Below, in pieces: positions 24,154 through 31,447 of a stretch of 32,379 nucleotides of DNA; positions within the stretch are counted from its first letter, which is position 1, and each line of letters begins with the position of its first letter. The notes beneath the pieces were generated by a model that saw only the letters and a list, made by a program, of their open reading frames with translations, made no database searches and was not told the origin of the DNA. The stretch comes from Bacillota bacterium (GTDB taxonomy: Bacteria > Bacillota > Clostridia > Oscillospirales > Ruminococcaceae). Made by a program: the position numbers and the translations under genes. The stretch covers positions 1 through 32,379 of the forward strand of contig JAEZDF010000062.1 in NCBI GenBank assembly GCA_023429685.1, in the 5' to 3' direction.

Positions 24154-25818
24154 TTACGCCGTCTCGATGTTTGCAGCCTCCTGCAGACCCAGTGTTTCCA
24201 CTGCCCATTCGCGCAGCTTGTATTTTTGAATCTTGCCGCTTGCCGTCATGGGGAAGCTATCCACAAACCCGACGTAGCTCGGAACCTTGTGGCGTGCCAT
24301 GGAGGCGCGCACATAGTCCTTTACCTCGTCCTCGGTCAGGGTCATGCCCTCGCGCACCACGATGCATGCCATGACCTCCTCGCCATACTTCTTAGACGGC
24401 GCGCCGATTACCTGCACATCCTTGACGGCGGGATGGGTGTACAAAAACTCCTCAATCTCCTTGGGGTAGATGTTTTCGCCGCCACGGATAATCATATCCT
24501 TTAAGCGTCCTGTTATCTTGTAGTAACCGTCCTCATCCACCTGCGCAAGGTCGCCCGTATGTAGCCAACCGTCCGCATCAATAGCGGCAGCGGTCGCCTC
24601 CTCCATCTTGTAGTAGCCCTTCATCACATGGTAGCCGCGGGTGCAAAACTCGCCCTGCTGGTTGGGTCCCAGAGGCTCCCCTGTTTCGGGGTCGACTATC
24701 CGCGCCTCGACAGAGGGTAAAACCTGACCGACGGTGGAAACGCGATGCTCGATGCTGTCGTCGGTGGTGGTCTGTGTGCAAACGGGCGACGATTCGGTCT
24801 GACCGTAGGCGATGGTAATCTCGGTCATATTCATCTCGTCTACCACCTGCTGCATCACCTTAATGGGACAGGGCGAGCCCGCCATGATGCCGGTGCGCAG
24901 GCGTGGGAAGGTATATTTCTTAAAGTCAGGATGCTCGAGCATGGCGATAAACATGGTGGGTACGCCGTGAACCGCCGTGCACTGTTCCTTCTCTATCGCG
25001 CTCAAAACCGCCACGGGGTTAAACAGCTCGATGGGCACCATGGATGTCGCGTGGGTAATAGACGCCATGATCGCGAGCACCAGACCAAAGCAGTGGAAGA
25101 ACGGCACGGGGATACACAGCTTATCGTCTTTGGTAAACTTCATACAGTCGCCGATGCTTTTACCGTTGTTGATGATGTTATAGTGGGTGAGCATCACGCC
25201 CTTGGGGAAGCCCGTTGTGCCCGAGGTATACTGCATATTGATAACTTCATGGTGGTGCAGCGAGGAGGAAATCGCATAATACTCCTCCACCGAAACCCGC
25301 TCGGCAGACTGGTACAAATCCTTAAAGTTGTACATGCCGGCGGGGGTATGCTCTCCCGCAAACACGATGCTCTTTAAGCAGGGCAGCATGGGGTGGGTAA
25401 GCGTGCCGGGCGTTGCATCCTTCAGCTGCGGGCACAACTCGTTTACAATATCCACATAGCTGGTGGTTTTAATGCCCTGCATCATGACAAGGCACTTTGC
25501 GTCCGATTGGCGAAGCAGGTATTCCAGCTCGAACACCTTGTAGTTTGTGTTTACGGTAACCAGAATAGCGCCTATCTTTGCCGTGGCAAACAGCGTGAGC
25601 ATCCATTCCGGGGTGTTGGTCGCCCAGATGGCAACGTGGTCGCCCTTGCCGATGCCAATGGACAAAAAACCGCGCGCAAGCAGCTCCGCCTCTTGGTCGA
25701 GCTGCTTCCATGTACGGGTAAAATCACGGTCGGTATACTTGACCGCAAGGCTGTCTGGGTATTTTTTTCCAAGCTCCCCGAGCAGATTGCCAACGGTTAT
25801 CTCCAAAAACTCTTTCAT
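24154..25818 (-). CDS. AMP-forming acyl-CoA synthetase, YngI-like
   Basis: A 554-residue ANL-superfamily ligase activating a carboxylic acid through an acyl-adenylate to its CoA thioester. The P-loop-like YTSGTTGFPKG is at 197-207, ITIAYGQTESSP (motif A4/A5) is in the middle, and GDLA, GRLKDMIIRGGENIYPKEIE (GGENIYP) follow. The catalytic lysine of SGKIQKYKLRE is K529. The whole protein strongly resembles Bacillus YngI, which lies in a leucine/isovalerate degradation gene cluster. GGAGGAATGAACG precedes the ATG. It is monocistronic: a T-box leader starts the transcript and a terminator ends it. Given the leucine specifier, a short branched-chain acid such as isovalerate is the likeliest substrate, but this is inference. 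Confidence 0.92.
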   Translation of the reverse strand: MKEFLEITVGNLLGELGKKYPDSLAVKYTDRDFTRTWKQLDQEAELLARGFLSIGIGKGDHVAIWATNTPEWMLTLFATAKIGAILVTVNTNYKVFELEYLLRQSDAKCLVMMQGIKTTSYVDIVNELCPQLKDATPGTLTHPMLPCLKSIVFAGEHTPAGMYNFKDLYQSAERVSVEEYYAISSSLHHHEVINMQYTSGTTGFPKGVMLTHYNIINNGKSIGDCMKFTKDDKLCIPVPFFHCFGLVLAIMASITHATSMVPIELFNPVAVLSAIEKEQCTAVHGVPTMFIAMLEHPDFKKYTFPRLRTGIMAGSPCPIKVMQQVVDEMNMTEITIAYGQTESSPVCTQTTTDDSIEHRVSTVGQVLPSVEARIVDPETGEPLGPNQQGEFCTRGYHVMKGYYKMEEATAAAIDADGWLHTGDLAQVDEDGYYKITGRLKDMIIRGGENIYPKEIEEFLYTHPAVKDVQVIGAPSKKYGEEVMACIVVREGMTLTEDEVKDYVRASMARHKVPSYVGFVDSFPMTASGKIQKYKLREWAVETLGLQEAANIETA

Positions 25819-25879
25819 CGTTCATTCCTCCGCATTGTTGTTGTATACGAATGGCTGATAATGCGTGTTTTGGACAAAC

Positions 25880-25942
25880 AAAAAAGCCTTCGTCCGCACA
25901 CGCCGATACAGAATAATCTGCACCGTGCATGGAGACGAAAGC
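25880..25942 (-). terminator. Regulated terminator of the T-box leader
   Basis: GCTTTCGTC (25934-25942) pairs over 9 positions with GACGAAGGC (25886-25894), followed by TTTTTT (25880-25885). The terminator overlaps the region just after the T-box sequence, so formation of the antiterminator should exclude it. Confidence 0.88.
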
Positions 25943-26208
25943 GAAAATACTTCCGTGGTACCACTCCGATTGGTGTTAACAAACACCCACTCTTCACCCG
26001 TCGTAGGCACAATAGTGCCCAAAAACAAGCCTTCCCGATAACGGTGGAAATCCGTTCGCGCCTAATTGCATAACTGCTTTCAGCCGACCGCTCAAGGGCG
26101 AGTTCATCCATTCTGATAGGTACCGCTTTTCAACTTTGCGCGGCTCTCTTTGACCTAAGGGGGTGGACTACTATTCCCTGTCGTTGCGTTAACCATTATT
26201 CCAATATA
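25880..26208 (-). promoter_or_regulatory. T-box riboswitch, specifier CUC (leucine)
   Basis: Minus-strand leader of the acyl-CoA synthetase. Stem I: the AGUA side of the specifier loop is at 26169-26172, followed by GUCCA (26164-26168). GUCCA pairs with UGGAU (26106-26110), which is followed by GAA (26103-26105) and the specifier CUC (26100-26102), then a purine. This is the order known from glyQ T-box structures. AGAGAG (26144-26149) and the TAGGT/ACCTA stem form the upper part. Stem III is GGCAC/GTGCC around 26006-26019. The T-box GGAGUGGUACCACGG is at 25953-25967; its UGGU bulge would pair with ACCA, fitting the A73 discriminator of tRNA-Leu. A terminator ends the leader. Uncharged tRNA-Leu should switch the gene on. 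Confidence 0.9.
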
Positions 26209-26214
26209 TTCTTA

Positions 26215-26243
26215 AAGATATCAGAATCGGCGCAATTTGTCAA
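26215..26243 (-). promoter_or_regulatory. Promoter of the T-box/acyl-CoA synthetase transcript
   Basis: Minus strand TTGACA (26238-26243), 17-nt spacer, TATCTT (26215-26220). The start near 26208 places Stem I about 20 nt into the RNA, giving a leader of about 390 nt. Confidence 0.8.
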
Positions 26244-26305
26244 CCATTGCAAACGATTTTACGCAATAAATCTTTAAAGCGAAAAAGTCGACACCATAAA
26301 TGCTC

Positions 26306-26812
26306 TTATACGTATCGTCTGACGCCCTCAAAGTGCAGAAAGCGCGCTTCTTGATAGTGGTAGGTGCTAAGCCTGCGATTGTCACTGTCGAAGGTGTGAG
26401 TTGCAATACGGATGCCCAGTTCATCGGGGGACTCGACCGATACCACCAAAAGCGAATGCCCGAACGGCTCGTTTGCTGCAAAGCGCAGCTGAACCACATC
26501 GCCGGGAAGCATCTCGCCAATGGCGGCGCGCCGCGCAAAGAGACCCGCACCGTCCCGATTGCCTGTCATAAAGCGGTTAAAATACTCCACACCCGACCAC
26601 GAGGGGGTGCGGTTTGACAGATTGAGAAAGAACCAGCCCGTAACCGGCGTGTAGTTCATGTGCCCGCTGCCCGCAAACACGCACTGCGAGATAAAGTTGG
26701 TGCAGTCTCCGCCCATGTCCTCGAAATCGGCGTAGCGTGGATTGCGGGAAAACGCCCATTGGTGCGCATACGCGACGGCGGCTTCTCTGTTATACGCAAT
26801 CGTCTGGAGCAT
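26306..26812 (-). CDS. Amidase_6 domain protein, cytoplasmic
   Basis: A 168-residue protein consisting essentially of one putative amidase (Amidase_6) domain. It begins YNREAAVAYAHQWAFSRN (about 7-24). The nucleophile region is GGDCTNFISQC (catalytic C37), and the likely partner His is H119 in FGHSLLVV. Family members are often secreted and have long N-terminal parts. This one has no signal peptide and no extra domains, so it would act inside the cell or leave by another route. GGAGGG lies 10 nt before the ATG. It is not tightly linked to its neighbours: a terminator lies upstream and the T-box promoter downstream. The substrate is unknown. Confidence 0.8.
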   Translation of the reverse strand: MLQTIAYNREAAVAYAHQWAFSRNPRYADFEDMGGDCTNFISQCVFAGSGHMNYTPVTGWFFLNLSNRTPSWSGVEYFNRFMTGNRDGAGLFARRAAIGEMLPGDVVQLRFAANEPFGHSLLVVSVESPDELGIRIATHTFDSDNRRLSTYHYQEARFLHFEGVRRYV

Positions 26813-26894
26813 GTTTGGTTACCCTCCCCTGCCATCATATCCGTTTGGTATATCTTATTCAAAACTGTGGGCTGGGGCAACCATATTGTAACAA

Positions 26895-26929
26895 GCAGAC
26901 CGGCTCCCTTAGGTTAGGAGCCGGTCTGC
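26895..26929 (-). terminator. Terminator hairpin between the phosphodiesterase and amidase genes
   Basis: Perfect 13-bp stem GCAGACCGGCTCC/GGAGCCGGTCTGC (26895-26907/26917-26929). On the minus strand only TTGTT follows, and on the plus strand TTTAT, so efficiency may be moderate. It lies 22 nt after the phosphodiesterase stop. Confidence 0.75.
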
Positions 26930-26951
26930 TTTATCTGTGCATTTGTATGTA

Positions 26952-27764
26952 TTAGGGGTGAAAAAACTCAAATATCATCGCGTCAAACCGCTTCGTGCAG
27001 TAGGTAACGTCGCCCGGGTCGCGTACTGTCCATGCGACCAGCTTGCCCCCGATAAACCGATACAGGCTCAGGCGCAGCCTTTTATGGGCGTTGTCGTGCT
27101 TGTAGGCGACAAAGTGGGGGCGGGTAACCACGTTGGTGACAAGCGACGAGAGCATAACCGCCTGCCAAAACGGGATGCCATGAAAGTTACGATACCCCGC
27201 CGACAGCTGACCCCGAATTACCCCCGGTCTGTTCTTGCAAAACCATCGCACGATAGCGGGGTGAAAGGATTCGATGCAGTAGGGTCCTTTGTAGGCATCG
27301 AGCATCTGTGCCGCAAGCTTGCATAGCGCTGCGTTGCGATTGGTCGCCTTGAGCTCCACAATCAGCGGCACCTTGCCGTCCACCAGCTTAAGCACATCCT
27401 CAAACAGCGGGATGCGTTGCGCGGTTTTGAGCAGGGTAAGTTCCTTGATTTCTTCATAGGTACAGTCGGCAATGCGCTTTTCTACGCCGCACAGGCGCGT
27501 AAGGGTATCGTCGTGGAACACAACCACCCTATCGTCCGCTGTGAGGTTGATGTCAAGCTCAATGCCGTAGCCTGCATTAACCGCCTTTTCAAACGCGGAC
27601 ATCGAGTTCTCCGGTACGGTCATATCCTTGGTATGCAGCCCGCGATGCGCGTAGTGAAAGCGCCATAGGCAGTCGCCTTGCCCTTTTTCAAAATCCGCGG
27701 GCGCAAGCAGCAGCAGATACAGAACAAACAGCAGCGCAGTAACCGATATTACATAGATAACCAT
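26952..27764 (-). CDS. Membrane-anchored glycerophosphodiester phosphodiesterase
   Basis: A 270-residue GDPD-family enzyme hydrolysing glycerophosphodiesters to glycerol-3-phosphate and an alcohol. One N-terminal helix (about 2-21) anchors it. The catalytic core is complete: YAHRG with H40-R41, PENS (E52), the metal pair IELDINL (E69, D71), FHDDTL with H84, and the late LIVELK (E about 138). The usual TAWTVRDP-like motif is present as VAWTVRDPGD near the C-terminus. It could act in lipid or teichoic acid turnover. The ATG has only a weak GGTGATGAG site, and the MFS gene is 68 nt upstream, so they may share a transcript. Confidence 0.9.
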   Translation of the reverse strand: MVIYVISVTALLFVLYLLLLAPADFEKGQGDCLWRFHYAHRGLHTKDMTVPENSMSAFEKAVNAGYGIELDINLTADDRVVVFHDDTLTRLCGVEKRIADCTYEEIKELTLLKTAQRIPLFEDVLKLVDGKVPLIVELKATNRNAALCKLAAQMLDAYKGPYCIESFHPAIVRWFCKNRPGVIRGQLSAGYRNFHGIPFWQAVMLSSLVTNVVTRPHFVAYKHDNAHKRLRLSLYRFIGGKLVAWTVRDPGDVTYCTKRFDAMIFEFFHP

Positions 27765-27832
27765 ATCTCATCACCAAACCCTCAGTAAGGTATGCCAAAT
27801 TAGCGATGGCAGGTAGTACCATAAAACGCCGA

Positions 27833-29131
27833 TTAGTCGGCGGTGTCAAACGCCTCGAGCTTGGACGCGGGTTTAACGGGCTTTGAGTCGCCGTGTTTTA
27901 CCATCATCATCGTGATAAACGCAAGCGCAACAAACAGTGCGCCATAGGGCATCAGGGTGTAGTAGCCCACATGCTCCAGCAAAAACCCTGACAAGATAGG
28001 GGTGACAATCTGCGCGGACATGGAAAAGGTGTAGTAATAACCCGTATAACGACCGACGTTCGCGCCCTTGGACATCTCAAGCACCATGGGCAGGGAGTTG
28101 ACGTTTATGGATGCCCACGCGATACCGGCAAGCGCAAACGACAAGAACATCAGCGGCGAGAATTTTGTATACAGGGTGGCGGTGCCAAACACCAGCGCCA
28201 GCACTGTAATGCCGAACAAGATGCTCTTTTTGCGCCCGAACTTGGACGACAAAATGCCCACGGGGATAAACGCAATAATCGACGTAATGGTTGCAACCAT
28301 TAAAATAGAGGCGGATTGTGACTCAGAGATGTCGAGTGCAAAGAGCGCATATTTGGAAAATGCGGTGGTGATGGCGTTGTATCCCATAAACCACAGCGAG
28401 ATGGAGATTAAGATGAATATCAGGCTTTTGCGTACCTCGGGCTCCAGCTTGTGGTTGTCGCGCACCGTCTGGGCATCGTCGGTCGCTTCCTCCACATCAA
28501 TACCCATCTCGGCACTGGCAAGGCGCATCTTATGTACCTCTTTGGGCTCGTTTATGGTAAGCTTTAGGATGACGACACCAAGTATCATAATAGCAGCGGT
28601 TGCGAGAAACAGTGGCCAGTAGTTCAGATTATCCTTATCGGGTGCTAAGAATGTAATCAGTGCCAAAACCAATATGCCGCCCACGGCACCCATTAGGTTG
28701 ATAACGGCGTTGCCCTTGGAGCGCAGGGGCTTGGGCGTGACATCGGGCATTAACGCAACGGCAGGCGAACGGTACATCGCCATACCAATCAACACAATAC
28801 CCAGCGACACGATAAACAGCGGCAGGTTTTTTATGCCTGCGGAATACGGTATGAGCGACATCGATATGGTCGCGGCCGCCGTACCGCCGATGATAAAGGG
28901 CATTCTGCGGCCGATTTTCGTGTTGGTTTTATCCGACAGCATGCCGAACAGGGGCAGCATAAACAGCGCGAGCACGTTATCGAGCGACATCACAACTCCG
29001 GCAACGGTATCCTTGATTTCAAACGCCTTGAGCATAATAAGCGGAACAACGAAGTCGTAAAGCTGCCAAAAGGAGCTGATGGTAAGAAATGCAAGTCCGA
29101 CCAGTATTGTACGTTTGTAGTCTAGTTTCAT
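27833..29131 (-). CDS. Major facilitator superfamily transporter, SLC45/sugar-type
   Basis: A 432-residue transporter with about twelve transmembrane helices in two halves joined by an acidic loop (about 190-240 containing EEATDDAQT). Between helices 2 and 3 is GMLSDKTNTKIGRRMPFI, the MFS A-like motif (D-K-T..GRR), and the second half has the related GILSSKFGRKKSILFG. The general sequence resembles SLC45-like sugar:cation symporters. The substrate is unknown. The ATG at 29131 has GAGGAG 7 nt upstream; a start 16 codons further up would remove this spacing and add a non-hydrophobic tail. Confidence 0.85.
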   Translation of the reverse strand: MKLDYKRTILVGLAFLTISSFWQLYDFVVPLIMLKAFEIKDTVAGVVMSLDNVLALFMLPLFGMLSDKTNTKIGRRMPFIIGGTAAATISMSLIPYSAGIKNLPLFIVSLGIVLIGMAMYRSPAVALMPDVTPKPLRSKGNAVINLMGAVGGILVLALITFLAPDKDNLNYWPLFLATAAIMILGVVILKLTINEPKEVHKMRLASAEMGIDVEEATDDAQTVRDNHKLEPEVRKSLIFILISISLWFMGYNAITTAFSKYALFALDISESQSASILMVATITSIIAFIPVGILSSKFGRKKSILFGITVLALVFGTATLYTKFSPLMFLSFALAGIAWASINVNSLPMVLEMSKGANVGRYTGYYYTFSMSAQIVTPILSGFLLEHVGYYTLMPYGALFVALAFITMMMVKHGDSKPVKPASKLEAFDTAD

Positions 29132-29169
29132 AGATATTCTCCTCATACTCTTATCATGATACCAGCAAA

Positions 29170-29198
29170 AGTATACCATTTTTCCTTTGGCTTATCAA
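29170..29198 (-). promoter_or_regulatory. Promoter of the MFS transporter gene
   Basis: Minus strand TTGATA (29193-29198), 17-nt spacer, TATACT (29170-29175), giving a short leader of about 30 nt before the ATG. The intergenic stretch upstream, 29199-29372, is AT-rich and I see no gene or clear site in it. Confidence 0.75.
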
Positions 29199-29372
29199 TT
29201 ACATCACATAATCTTTACTGTACAATCATATTTTTGTAAATAGAACACAAGAACGTGGTTTGATTTCGCACACATTACACATCCTATTATCAATCAAAAA
29301 ACTATATTATAAAGGGAACGTGCTGGCAGGTGGTGTGTGTGACATGTCCCTATATGCGTAGCATCACAGGCA

Positions 29373-29401
29373 TTGTGCTTTGCCTTTTCCTCTGTTATAA
29401 T
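29373..29401 (+). promoter_or_regulatory. Promoter of the metA leader transcript
   Basis: TTGTGC (29373-29378), 17-nt spacer, perfect TATAAT (29396-29401); start near 29408. It lies about 410 nt before metA, with a small ORF and a terminator in between, so metA expression from it must pass the terminator. Confidence 0.65.
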
Positions 29402-29448
29402 AAGGATTGCGATTTGTAATTCCAGCGCAAATACACCTTAGGAGTTGT

Positions 29449-29571
29449 ATGCAAGTGAATGAACGAGCGGCTATTTTTTATGCAGTGACAAAGACCATAC
29501 GAATGTCCAGCTGCATGATGCGAATGTGCCCGCACTGCTATAACGAATTAACTTTAATACTGTCCGAATAA
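29449..29571 (+). CDS. Met/Cys-rich 40-codon leader ORF or small protein upstream of metA
   Basis: An ATG with an AGGAG site 4 nt upstream opens a 40-codon ORF that ends with TAA. Codons 19-30 read M S S C M M R M C P H C: four Met and three Cys codons within twelve. The rest is unremarkable (MQVNERAAIFYAVTKTIR, then YNELTLILSE). The position, 40 nt after the predicted transcription start and 85 nt before an intrinsic terminator that precedes metA, suits an attenuation leader peptide whose translation reports Met/Cys supply. Alternatively it is a small zinc-binding protein with CPHC, though only one CxxC is present. The spacing of the ribosome site is short; a GTG two codons on is possible. 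Confidence 0.5.
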   Translation: MQVNERAAIFYAVTKTIRMSSCMMRMCPHCYNELTLILSE

Positions 29572-29656
29572 AATCGAGTAAACGCTTTCATTATGGGTTT
29601 TACAAAGATTTGTTCGTAGACATTATAAGTTAATTTGGTAAACAGCGGTTGTGCGG

Positions 29657-29682
29657 ACGCATGGATTGCCGTGCGTTTTTTT
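29657..29682 (+). terminator. Intrinsic terminator in the metA leader
   Basis: ACGCATGG (29657-29664) pairs over 8 positions (one G-T) with CCGTGCGT (29669-29676) around an ATTG loop, and seven Ts follow (29676-29682). It lies 138 nt before the metA ATG, so it is either the end of the small upstream transcript or a regulated attenuator. Confidence 0.8.
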
Positions 29683-29711
29683 ATTTGCCCTTCGATATAT
29701 AGTCAGTAAAA

Positions 29712-29766
29712 CGCCCGCGAATACGGGCGCCCTCCCGATTTTTGCGGGACTAAAAACGAACTCGTT
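29712..29766 (+). other. Hairpin cluster between the leader terminator and metA
   Basis: CGCCCG/CGGGCG (29712-29717/29724-29729), TCCCG/CGGGA with an ATTTTTG loop (29733-29737/29745-29749), and AAAACG/CGTTTT (about 29753-29768) follow each other closely, and a GCCG/CGGC hairpin sits just before the metA ribosome site. They could stabilise the processed mRNA or influence translation; I do not recognise a riboswitch. Confidence 0.5.
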
Positions 29767-29820
29767 TTGAAGTTTGTTGATTATTTCAATCTATTGCCGT
29801 TACGGCAGAATGGAGTTATT

Positions 29821-30738
29821 ATGCCTATCTGTATCTCTAACTCGCTTCCCGCAGCTAAGGTGCTGGAGACGGAGAATATATTCGTAATGTATGAGGATCG
29901 CGCGAAGACGCAGGATATCCGCCCGCTGCGCATAGTCATTTTAAACCTAATGCCCAAAAAGATTGAAACCGAAACCCAGCTTTTGCGTGTGCTTGGCAAT
30001 ACCCCGATTCAGGTGGATATCGAGCTGCTGCAGACTGCGTCGCACACCTCGAAAAACACGCCACAAGAACACCTTCTTAAGTTTTACAAGACCCTAGATG
30101 AGATTAAAGACGAGCGGTTTGACGGCATGATTATCACCGGTGCACCAGTAGAGCAGATGCAGTTTGAGGAGGTCTCGTACTGGGATGAGCTATGCGAGAT
30201 TCTGGAATGGACCAAGACCCATGTGTACTCTACCTTTCACATCTGCTGGGGCGCACAGGCCGGGCTGTATTACCACTACGGCATTCCGAAATACCCGCTG
30301 GATAACAAGCTGTTCGGCGTTTTTCCGCACAAGGTGCTGGACGAAAACCACCCGCTGCTACGCGGCTTTGACGAGGTGTTCTTAGCACCGCAATCCCGCC
30401 ATACCGAGGTTCGGCGGCGCGATATCCTGAAGGCAGAGGGGCTAAAACTGTTAACCTGGTCGGAGGCTGCGGGCGCGCACATCATCTGCTCGGACAATGA
30501 CCGACAGATATTTGTTACCGGTCATTCCGAATACGACCGCATGACACTGGCGGAGGAATACTTTAGAGACCTTGACAAGGGGTGCGCCATCGCGATGCCC
30601 GAAAACTACTTTCCCCAAAACGACCCGACTAGGCAGCCTCCTTTTGTGTGGCGCAGCCATGGCAACCTGCTTTATGCCAACTGGCTCAATCACATTGTGT
30701 ACCAGGAGACGCCATTCAACCTTCAGGATCTGGCATAG
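29821..30738 (+). CDS. metA: Homoserine O-acyltransferase MetA, predicted acetyl-CoA specific
   Basis: A 305-residue enzyme for the first step of methionine synthesis from homoserine. The catalytic cysteine is C142 in HICWGAQAGLY, with H235 and E237 in GHSEYD completing the triad. Residue 111 is Glu (GAPVEQMQFEE). In studied MetA proteins Glu111 gives acetyl-CoA preference while Gly111 gives succinyl-CoA preference, so O-acetylhomoserine is the predicted product. The ATG at 29821 has TGGAG 5 nt upstream and matches the usual MPI start; a TTG 18 codons earlier would add a non-conserved tail. The vanZ-like gene follows after 50 nt. Confidence 0.95.
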   Translation: MPICISNSLPAAKVLETENIFVMYEDRAKTQDIRPLRIVILNLMPKKIETETQLLRVLGNTPIQVDIELLQTASHTSKNTPQEHLLKFYKTLDEIKDERFDGMIITGAPVEQMQFEEVSYWDELCEILEWTKTHVYSTFHICWGAQAGLYYHYGIPKYPLDNKLFGVFPHKVLDENHPLLRGFDEVFLAPQSRHTEVRRRDILKAEGLKLLTWSEAAGAHIICSDNDRQIFVTGHSEYDRMTLAEEYFRDLDKGCAIAMPENYFPQNDPTRQPPFVWRSHGNLLYANWLNHIVYQETPFNLQDLA

Positions 30739-30788
30739 CAGCTGCACCCGGCTGCTGCGCCTTACAGTTTTGCACAGGAGGATACGGC

Positions 30789-31379
30789 ATGAGTGTAGCG
30801 GGGATTATCAGACTTTCGGCACATGCCGTTTTCGTAGCGCTTGGTTTGTTTTTGGTCTTTGCAGTGTTGCGGTGCTTGACGCTGTACGCACAAAAGAAAC
30901 GGGGCGAAGCACCGCGTGATAAACGACGCGAAGCCTTGCTTTGGGTGTTTGTGTTTTACCTGATCTGCCTGTACCAGATTACGGTGTTTCGTTACGGAAT
31001 TAACCCCAATCTGTGGCACGCATGGCAGAACTCGCTTGACAGCGTGAACCTGACCCCTTTTGTTCACACCATAAAGCTTTATTACGCGTACACAAAGTGG
31101 TTCTTTTTTTACAATCTGCTTGGTAATGTCCTGTGGTTTGTTCCGTTTGGCGCGCTGCTACCCGTTGTAGGCAAGCGTCACGGTTTTTGGTTTACGACTA
31201 CAATGGGACTTTGCTGCTCGATATCCATTGAGGTGTTGCAGTTTGTGTTTGCCACAGGTATTAGCGACGTGGATGATTTGATCTTCAACACTGCGGGCAC
31301 TGCGCTCGGGTTTGTCTTCTATCTATGTATCCGCACCGTTTATCGTTTGGTGCATAAACGCCGAAAAAACCATACGTGA
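30789..31379 (+). CDS. VanZ-like family membrane protein
   Basis: A 196-residue protein with about five transmembrane helices. The signature LTPF (residues about 80-83, in SVNLTPFVH) is followed by NLLGNVLWFVPFGALLP, the G-x-SIEVLQF stretch and DVDDLIFNTAGTALGF, all typical of VanZ-like domains. VanZ of the vanA cluster gives low-level teicoplanin resistance, but most chromosomal relatives have no proven resistance role. AGGAGG precedes the ATG by 7 nt. It is 50 nt after metA and probably shares its transcript, ending at the bidirectional terminator at 31384-31424. Confidence 0.88.
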   Translation: MSVAGIIRLSAHAVFVALGLFLVFAVLRCLTLYAQKKRGEAPRDKRREALLWVFVFYLICLYQITVFRYGINPNLWHAWQNSLDSVNLTPFVHTIKLYYAYTKWFFFYNLLGNVLWFVPFGALLPVVGKRHGFWFTTTMGLCCSISIEVLQFVFATGISDVDDLIFNTAGTALGFVFYLCIRTVYRLVHKRRKNHT

Positions 31380-31383
31380 TGCA

Positions 31384-31424
31384 AAAAAACCTCCCGCTGC
31401 CTTACCGGTAGCGGGAGGTTTTTT
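31384..31424. terminator. Bidirectional terminator between vanZ-like and desulfoferrodoxin genes
   Basis: CCTCCCGCT (31390-31398) pairs with AGCGGGAGG (31410-31418), flanked by six As on the left and six Ts on the right, so it serves both convergent transcripts. Confidence 0.94.
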
Positions 31425-31447
31425 AATGGGTTAATATCATTTGGCTA

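Noticed and set aside
24745..25377. Plus-strand ORF of about 210 codons opposite the acyl-CoA synthetase.
   Set aside because: Antisense shadow with a His/Gly/Arg-biased composition and no supporting start signal.
25393..26073. Long plus-strand ORF opposite the acyl-CoA synthetase and the T-box.
   Set aside because: It crosses the synthetase start and the riboswitch on the other strand, has no ribosome site and no family resemblance; it is a shadow of the real gene.
26100..26110. UGG (Trp) or AUG (Met) as the T-box specifier.
   Set aside because: Both lie in or next to the helix UGGAU that pairs with GUCCA; in the known Stem I order the codon comes after GAA, which gives CUC.
29767..29801. 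Alternative metA promoter TTGAAG-N17-TCTATT after the terminator.
   Set aside because: Both hexamers are weak; mentioned only because, if real, it would bypass the attenuator model.
29408..29820. SAM riboswitch or methionine T-box upstream of metA.
   Set aside because: No SAM-I core, no T-box GGTGG-ACC type sequence and no specifier loop could be recognised in the leader.
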